Of a DNA stretch of 61,696 nt, positions 57,865 through 61,696 are shown piece by piece (the first letter of the stretch is position 1; every line of letters begins with the position of its first letter). A program made the translations under genes and the position numbers. This DNA is from Thalassobaculaceae bacterium (lineage in GTDB: Bacteria; Pseudomonadota; Alphaproteobacteria; Thalassobaculales; Thalassobaculaceae). The notes below the pieces were generated by a model that did no database searches, was not told the origin of the DNA, and saw only the letters and a list, made by a program, of their open reading frames with translations. Location of the stretch: the NCBI GenBank assembly GCA_029212785.1, contig JARGOG010000011.1:1-61696 (forward strand), written 5' to 3'.

Positions 57865-59499
57865 ATGCTCGATCCCGCCGCCAGCTACGAGGAGGCGCGC
57901 GCCCGCTTCCGCTGGCGGGTGCCCGAGCGCTACAACATCGGTGTCGATATCTGCGACCGTCACGCCGATGCTGGCGCCGGCACGGCGCTGATCCATGTCC
58001 TGGGCGACGGCACGGTGCGGGAGGTTTCCTTCCCCGAGTTGAAGCGGGCCTCGAACCGCCTCGCCAACGTGCTGACCGGCGCCGGCCTGGCGCGCGGCGA
58101 CCGGGTGGCGATCCTGCTCCCCCAGCGCCCTGAGACCGCCACCGCCCACATCGCCGCCCACAAGGCCGGCATGGTGTCGGTGCCGCTGTTCACCCTGTTC
58201 GGCGAGGACGCGTTGCAATACCGCCTGTCGGACAGCGTCGCCGCCGCCTTGGTCACCGACCGGGAAAGCCTGCCGAAGGTCGAGGCGATCCGCGACCGCC
58301 TGCCCGGCCTGAAGCTGATCCTGGTCGTCGATGAGACCAGAAACGGCGACGGCTGGCAGCCCTATGGCCCGGCTCTCGACGCCGCCTCGGACGCCTTCGC
58401 GCCGGTCGACACCCTGGCCGACGATCCGGCGATCATCATCTACACGTCGGGCACGACCGGACCGCCGAAAGGCGCGCTGCACGCCCACCGGGTGCTGCTC
58501 GGCCACCTGCCGGGCGTCGAGTTTCCGCAGGAGTTCTTCCCCAAGCCCGGCGACCGCTTCTGGACGCCGGCCGACTGGGCCTGGATCGGCGGGCTGATCG
58601 ACGTGCTGCTGCCGTCGCTGCATCACGGCGTGCCGGTGGTTGCCCACCGCTTCGCCAAGTTCGAGCCGGACGCCGCTTTCGACTTCATCGCCCGGCACGG
58701 GGTGCGCAACGCCTTCCTGCCGCCGACCGCGCTGAAGATGATGCGCCAGGTCCCGGACGCGCGGTGCCCGACCATGCGTTCCATCGGCTCGGGCGGCGAA
58801 TCGCTCGGCGCCGAGCTGCTGGACTGGGGGCGGCGCACCTTCGGCTTCACCATCAACGAGTTCTACGGCCAGACCGAGTGCAACCTGGTGGTCGGCAACT
58901 GTGCCTCGATCATGGAGGTGCGCCCCGGTTCCATGGGCAAGCCGATCCCGGGTCACGACGTCGCCATCGTCGATGCCGGCGGCACACCGCTGCCGGCGGG
59001 CGAGACCGGCGCCATCGCCGTGCGGCGCGGTGATCCGGTGATGTTCCTGAAATATTGGAACAAGCCGGAAGCGACACAGGAGAAATATGCCGGCGACTGG
59101 ATGCTGACCGGCGATCTCGGGCGGGCGGACGAGGACGGCTACCTGCATTATGTGGGCCGCGACGACGACGTCATCACCTCGGCCGGCTATCGCATCGGTC
59201 CGGGCGAGATCGAGGACTGCCTGATGACCCATCCGGCGGTGGCGCTGGCCGCCGCCATCGGTGTGCCGGACCCGCTGCGCACCCAGGCGGTGAAGGCCTG
59301 TATCGTCCTTGCGGAGGGACACGCGGGAAGCGAAGATCTGAGGCGGGCCATCCAGAGTCACGTGAAGACTCGGCTCGCCGCCCACGAATACCCCCGCATT
59401 GTCGAATTCGTCGACGAACTGCCCATGACAACCACCGGAAAAATCATGCGGCGCGTGCTGCGCGACCGACATGCCGACCCTGAGGGAGAGACACCGTGA
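57865..59499 (+). CDS. AMP-dependent acyl-CoA synthetase
   Basis: This 544-residue ligase activates a carboxylic acid to its CoA thioester through an acyl-adenylate. Motifs are the P-loop-like IIYTSGTTGPPKGALHAH, FYGQTECNLV, the DLGRADEDGYLHYVGRDDD hinge, and TTGKIMRRVLR with the C-terminal lysine. The group is closest to acetyl/medium-chain synthetases; the substrate is not predictable. The first gene of an operon with the HCCA-isomerase-like gene (4-base overlap) and the TIM-barrel gene. Confidence 0.92.
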   Translation: MLDPAASYEEARARFRWRVPERYNIGVDICDRHADAGAGTALIHVLGDGTVREVSFPELKRASNRLANVLTGAGLARGDRVAILLPQRPETATAHIAAHKAGMVSVPLFTLFGEDALQYRLSDSVAAALVTDRESLPKVEAIRDRLPGLKLILVVDETRNGDGWQPYGPALDAASDAFAPVDTLADDPAIIIYTSGTTGPPKGALHAHRVLLGHLPGVEFPQEFFPKPGDRFWTPADWAWIGGLIDVLLPSLHHGVPVVAHRFAKFEPDAAFDFIARHGVRNAFLPPTALKMMRQVPDARCPTMRSIGSGGESLGAELLDWGRRTFGFTINEFYGQTECNLVVGNCASIMEVRPGSMGKPIPGHDVAIVDAGGTPLPAGETGAIAVRRGDPVMFLKYWNKPEATQEKYAGDWMLTGDLGRADEDGYLHYVGRDDDVITSAGYRIGPGEIEDCLMTHPAVALAAAIGVPDPLRTQAVKACIVLAEGHAGSEDLRRAIQSHVKTRLAAHEYPRIVEFVDELPMTTTGKIMRRVLRDRHADPEGETP

Positions 59500-60089
59500 G
59501 CCTGCATATCGACTACTACATCTCGACATCGAGTCCGTGGAGCTATCTCGGCTCGGGACGGTTCATGGACATCGTCAAGCAGGCCGGGGCGACCGTTGGC
59601 GTCCACGCGGTCGATTTCGGCACGGTATTCGCCGTGTCCGGCGGGCTGCCGCTGCCCAAGCGCGCACCCCAGCGCCAGGCCTATCGCTGGATGGAGATGA
59701 AGCGCTGGCGCGACAGTCTCGGCATCCCACTGGTGCTGGAGCCGAACGCGTTCCCGATCACCACGCCGATCTCCTCGCTGGCCATCATCGCCGCCCGCGA
59801 GGCCGGCGCCGACGCGCTGGCGCTGAGCGACGCCCTGCTCACCGCCCTGTGGCGCGACAACCGCGACACCGGCGACACCGATACGGTCAGGGCGATCGCC
59901 GACGAGACCGGTCTGGATGGCGCGGCGATCGTCGCGGCGGCCCCGCAATATACCGACCAGCTGACCGCCGACACCCAGAAGGCGATCGACCAGGGCGTGT
60001 TCGGCGCGCCGAGCTATGTCCTGCCCGACGGCGAGATCTTCTGGGGTCAGGACCGCATCGACCTGCTGCGCTGGCGTCTCGGTCTCTAA
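59496..60089 (+). CDS. 2-hydroxychromene-2-carboxylate isomerase-like (DsbA/GST-kappa fold) protein
   Basis: This 197-residue protein has the HCCA-isomerase N-terminus IDYYISTSSPWSYLGSGRF, whose serine is the glutathione contact, and C-terminal GVFGAPSYVLPDGEIFWGQDRID. HCCA isomerase acts in naphthalene degradation, but close homologues act on other substrates with glutathione. The GTG start overlaps the acyl-CoA synthetase stop by 4 bases. No naphthalene genes are nearby. Confidence 0.85.
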   Translation: MSLHIDYYISTSSPWSYLGSGRFMDIVKQAGATVGVHAVDFGTVFAVSGGLPLPKRAPQRQAYRWMEMKRWRDSLGIPLVLEPNAFPITTPISSLAIIAAREAGADALALSDALLTALWRDNRDTGDTDTVRAIADETGLDGAAIVAAAPQYTDQLTADTQKAIDQGVFGAPSYVLPDGEIFWGQDRIDLLRWRLGL

Positions 60090-60093
60090 GCCC

Positions 60094-60942
60094 ATGCCAG
60101 CCACCCCCGTCGTCGCCGTCATCACCGATGAAGTCAGCCAGGATCTGGACGAGGTCCTGGCCTTCATGGCCGACCATTCGGTCACCCGGGTGGATATCCG
60201 GTCCGTCGACGACCGCAACATCATCCTGTTCGACAATGACGAGCTGGCGCGGCTGGCCGACCGGCTCAAGGCGGCAGGTCTGACGGTCGGCTGCTATTGC
60301 TCGCCGCTGCTGAAATGGACCAAGCCCGGGATGCCGGTGCCGGCGGGGACCAACTTCCACGGCTTCGACCCGAATGCGATGAGCCACGAGACCGCCATCG
60401 TCCACGCGTTCGAGGTGGCGAACGTTCTCGGTGCTGAACAGGTGCGGATATTCTCCTATCTCGCCTATCCGGGCTTCACGCCGGCCGATCTGGATGACGA
60501 CCTGGAGGTTCTGCTCGACCTCGCAGAGGCCCATGACGTGGATCTGGTGCTGGAGAACGAGCATGTGTGCAACGTCACGACGTTCGCCGACATCATCGCC
60601 GTCACCGACCACCACCCCCACCCACGGCTGAAGGCGGCGCTGGATTTCGCCAACCAGATCTCCGCCGGCCATCCCCCGCCGAGCGAGGACGAGATTGTCC
60701 ATGCCGCCCGGCTCGGCGGCACGGTCCATGTGAAGGATCTGAACGTCGACAAGGTCTATGTGCCGGTCGGCCAGGGCGTGATCGATCACGCCGGCAGCCT
60801 GCGCACGATCCTGAGTGCGGCCCCTGGCGGCGACCTAGCGATCGCGGTCGAGACCCATATGCCCCATGACGGCCCGGCCGCCACCGCCGCCTCGCTCGAC
60901 GGCCTGCGGCGAATGCTGGCCGACATCCGCAACGAGACTTGA
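60094..60942 (+). CDS. TIM-barrel protein, sugar-phosphate isomerase/epimerase-like
   Basis: This 282-residue protein has the AP-endonuclease-2-like TIM-barrel pattern: AVITDEVSQDLDEVLAFM, VRIFSYLAYPGF, DLVLENEHVCNVTT with the metal Glu, HPRLKAALDFANQISAG, VHVKDLN and AVETHMPH. Substrates of the family range from xylose to inosose. The ATG at 60094 lies 4 bases after the isomerase-like stop, so it is the third gene of the operon. The pathway that links the three genes is unknown. Confidence 0.85.
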   Translation: MPATPVVAVITDEVSQDLDEVLAFMADHSVTRVDIRSVDDRNIILFDNDELARLADRLKAAGLTVGCYCSPLLKWTKPGMPVPAGTNFHGFDPNAMSHETAIVHAFEVANVLGAEQVRIFSYLAYPGFTPADLDDDLEVLLDLAEAHDVDLVLENEHVCNVTTFADIIAVTDHHPHPRLKAALDFANQISAGHPPPSEDEIVHAARLGGTVHVKDLNVDKVYVPVGQGVIDHAGSLRTILSAAPGGDLAIAVETHMPHDGPAATAASLDGLRRMLADIRNET

Positions 60943-61005
60943 TCCCGCAACCGGGAAACGGTTCAGTTGTCCCCGGTAGGGGGCCGACACGTCCGGAGAA
61001 CGACC

Positions 61006-61416
61006 ATGGCGACCATCCATTCCTCGATGACCCGATCCGCGGCAATGCTGTTGCTCTGCGGCGGGTTGCTTACGGCCTGCGGTTCCGACCGCGAGGAGTT
61101 GGCCAAGCTTGCCCCCTACGGCGCCGAACCCCGCGAGGCCTGCGGCGAGACATCGCGCGGAATCTCGCTCGAGGACCTGGACGGCGATGTCGAGGATTGG
61201 AGCATCGACGAGGCCCGCGAGGAGCTCGGCCCGCCGCAATTGCTGACCATCGACGGCGCGATCCGTCGGGCCGGCTGGTACGACGTGACGCTCGGCAAAC
61301 AGACCTGCGGCACCCTGCTGGAGATCCTGGAGCGCGGCGACCAGCGCATCGTCACCGTGCGCGACCTGAAATCCCACGAGATCTGGGGCGTGCTCGACGG
61401 CAAGTTCCCGAAATAG
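61006..61416 (+). CDS. putative lipoprotein, hypothetical
   Basis: This 136-residue protein has an N-terminal signal with the lipobox LTAC (MTRSAAMLLLCGGLLTAC), a GSDREELAKL start to the mature part, and a C-terminal half with LKSHEIWGVLDGKF. A start at 61027 is also possible. Two more cysteines (EACGETS, KQTCGT) could pair. No family is recognised. Confidence 0.6.
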   Translation: MATIHSSMTRSAAMLLLCGGLLTACGSDREELAKLAPYGAEPREACGETSRGISLEDLDGDVEDWSIDEAREELGPPQLLTIDGAIRRAGWYDVTLGKQTCGTLLEILERGDQRIVTVRDLKSHEIWGVLDGKFPK

Positions 61417-61450
61417 GCCGGTACGCCGGCCCTACCCTGTCGCCCCGCCC

Positions 61451-61544
61451 GTCATCCCGGCGAGCCCGGATCCCGACCGCCCTCCGGGTCGGGTCCGGAT
61501 CCCGACCGCCCTCCGGGTCGGGTCCGGAGGGCGGTCGGGATGAC
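61451..61544. repeat. GTCATCCCGGC-type intergenic repeat with tandem unit (copy 2)
   Basis: This region begins GTCATCCCGGC, as at 9433, and contains two adjacent copies of a 29-base unit (61466-61494 and 61495-61523) that starts CCGGATCCCGACCGCCCTC. An inverted copy of part of the unit follows (GGAGGGCGGTCGGGATGAC, 61526-61544). The whole can fold into a large hairpin. It lies between the lipoprotein gene and the next gene. Confidence 0.75.
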
Positions 61545-61649
61545 GATGAGGGATTGGGGAAAGGGCGAAGAGGCACGAACCCTCGACATCGGGCCACTTC
61601 GGCGTTAGAACCCCGCGCTTTCCGCGCTCTTTCTGTTGAGGTGTCGCCC

Positions 61650-61696
61650 ATGCGCACGCACACCACCGAACGTTCGGCCCTGGTCGCCGCCATGGT
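61650..61696 (+). CDS. partial gene cut by the window edge
   Basis: An ATG at 61650, preceded at 8 bases by GAGG, opens a frame of 15 complete codons before the edge (MRTHTTERSALVAAM). The good start signal suggests a real gene. Its product cannot be identified. Confidence 0.5.
   Translation, partial: MRTHTTERSALVAAM

Overview
This window comes from a high-GC alphaproteobacterium. A marine or aquatic Rhodospirillales-type organism is the best guess (inference only; there is no rRNA in the window). Pointers are a three-subunit proton-translocating transhydrogenase (pntAA-AB-B), a fixNOQP/GHIS-type cbb3 oxidase locus beside an FnrL-type regulator, tandem PAS_5 proteins of a type common in alphaproteobacteria, and candidate CtrA boxes. 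All of it reads as chromosomal. I saw no phage, insertion sequence, CRISPR, tRNA or rRNA.

Layout. 1-1174 is sparsely coding with two doubtful small ORFs. 1175-3306 holds three tandem PAS_5 paralogues. 3337-5974 holds a GST, an RlmI-like rRNA methyltransferase and a lipoprotein. 6175-9361 is the pnt operon, ending at a strong terminator. 9522-11198 holds an amidase and a small membrane protein. 11302-20623 is a microaerobic respiration block: an Fnr regulator, a hemerythrin-like protein and ccoNOQPGHIS, with a perfect FNR box between the hemerythrin gene and ccoN. 20659-24199 is an incomplete peptide-type ABC importer (SBP and two permeases, no ATPase). 24393-25854 is an NfeD/stomatin pair and 26001-28175 is malate synthase G. 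28423-30498 holds a histidine kinase with an ethylene-receptor-like membrane domain, a PilZ protein and a DUF188 protein. 30501-38359 is mixed: HTH/DUF2975, AllA, a GGCT-like protein, a redoxin-like/2OG-Fe(II) fusion, ferrochelatase, an RTX protein, a degenerate GGDEF protein, a persulfide-dioxygenase-like MBL protein and a DMT transporter. 38479-43076 holds two MFS transporters, a PhyH-type dioxygenase and a LacI-family regulator around a two-operator divergent promoter. 43099-48116 holds a DsbA-like protein, an M48 protease, a GGT-like lipoprotein and an aminotransferase. 48253-52903 is rne and amiC. 52963-54684 is hppD and a divergent MarR regulator with two operators. 54743-60942 is a catabolic region (FAD oxidase, beta-hydroxyacid dehydrogenase, DehI-like protein, acyl-CoA synthetase, HCCA-isomerase-like protein, TIM-barrel protein). 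The right edge has a lipoprotein, an intergenic repeat and the start of another gene.

How the parts work together. The Fnr protein has a CX2CX7C cluster and a TTGAT-type recognition helix, and the FNR box 5' of ccoN fits local control of a high-affinity oxidase and an oxygen-binding protein at low oxygen. The kinase, PilZ, degenerate GGDEF and PAS_5 genes suggest c-di-GMP or cell-cycle signalling; two of these loci carry TTAA-N7-TTAA sites. The LacI/PhyH/MFS and MarR/HppD loci are two compact repressor-target units whose operators can be read directly from the sequence.

No wholly new multi-gene system is proven. The best leads are the ethylene-receptor-like kinase under a putative CtrA site, the GGT-like lipoprotein lacking its nucleophile, the degenerate GGDEF protein that keeps an RxxD I-site, the cysteine-free redoxin/2OG oxygenase fusion, and the LacI-PhyH-MFS unit of unknown substrate.
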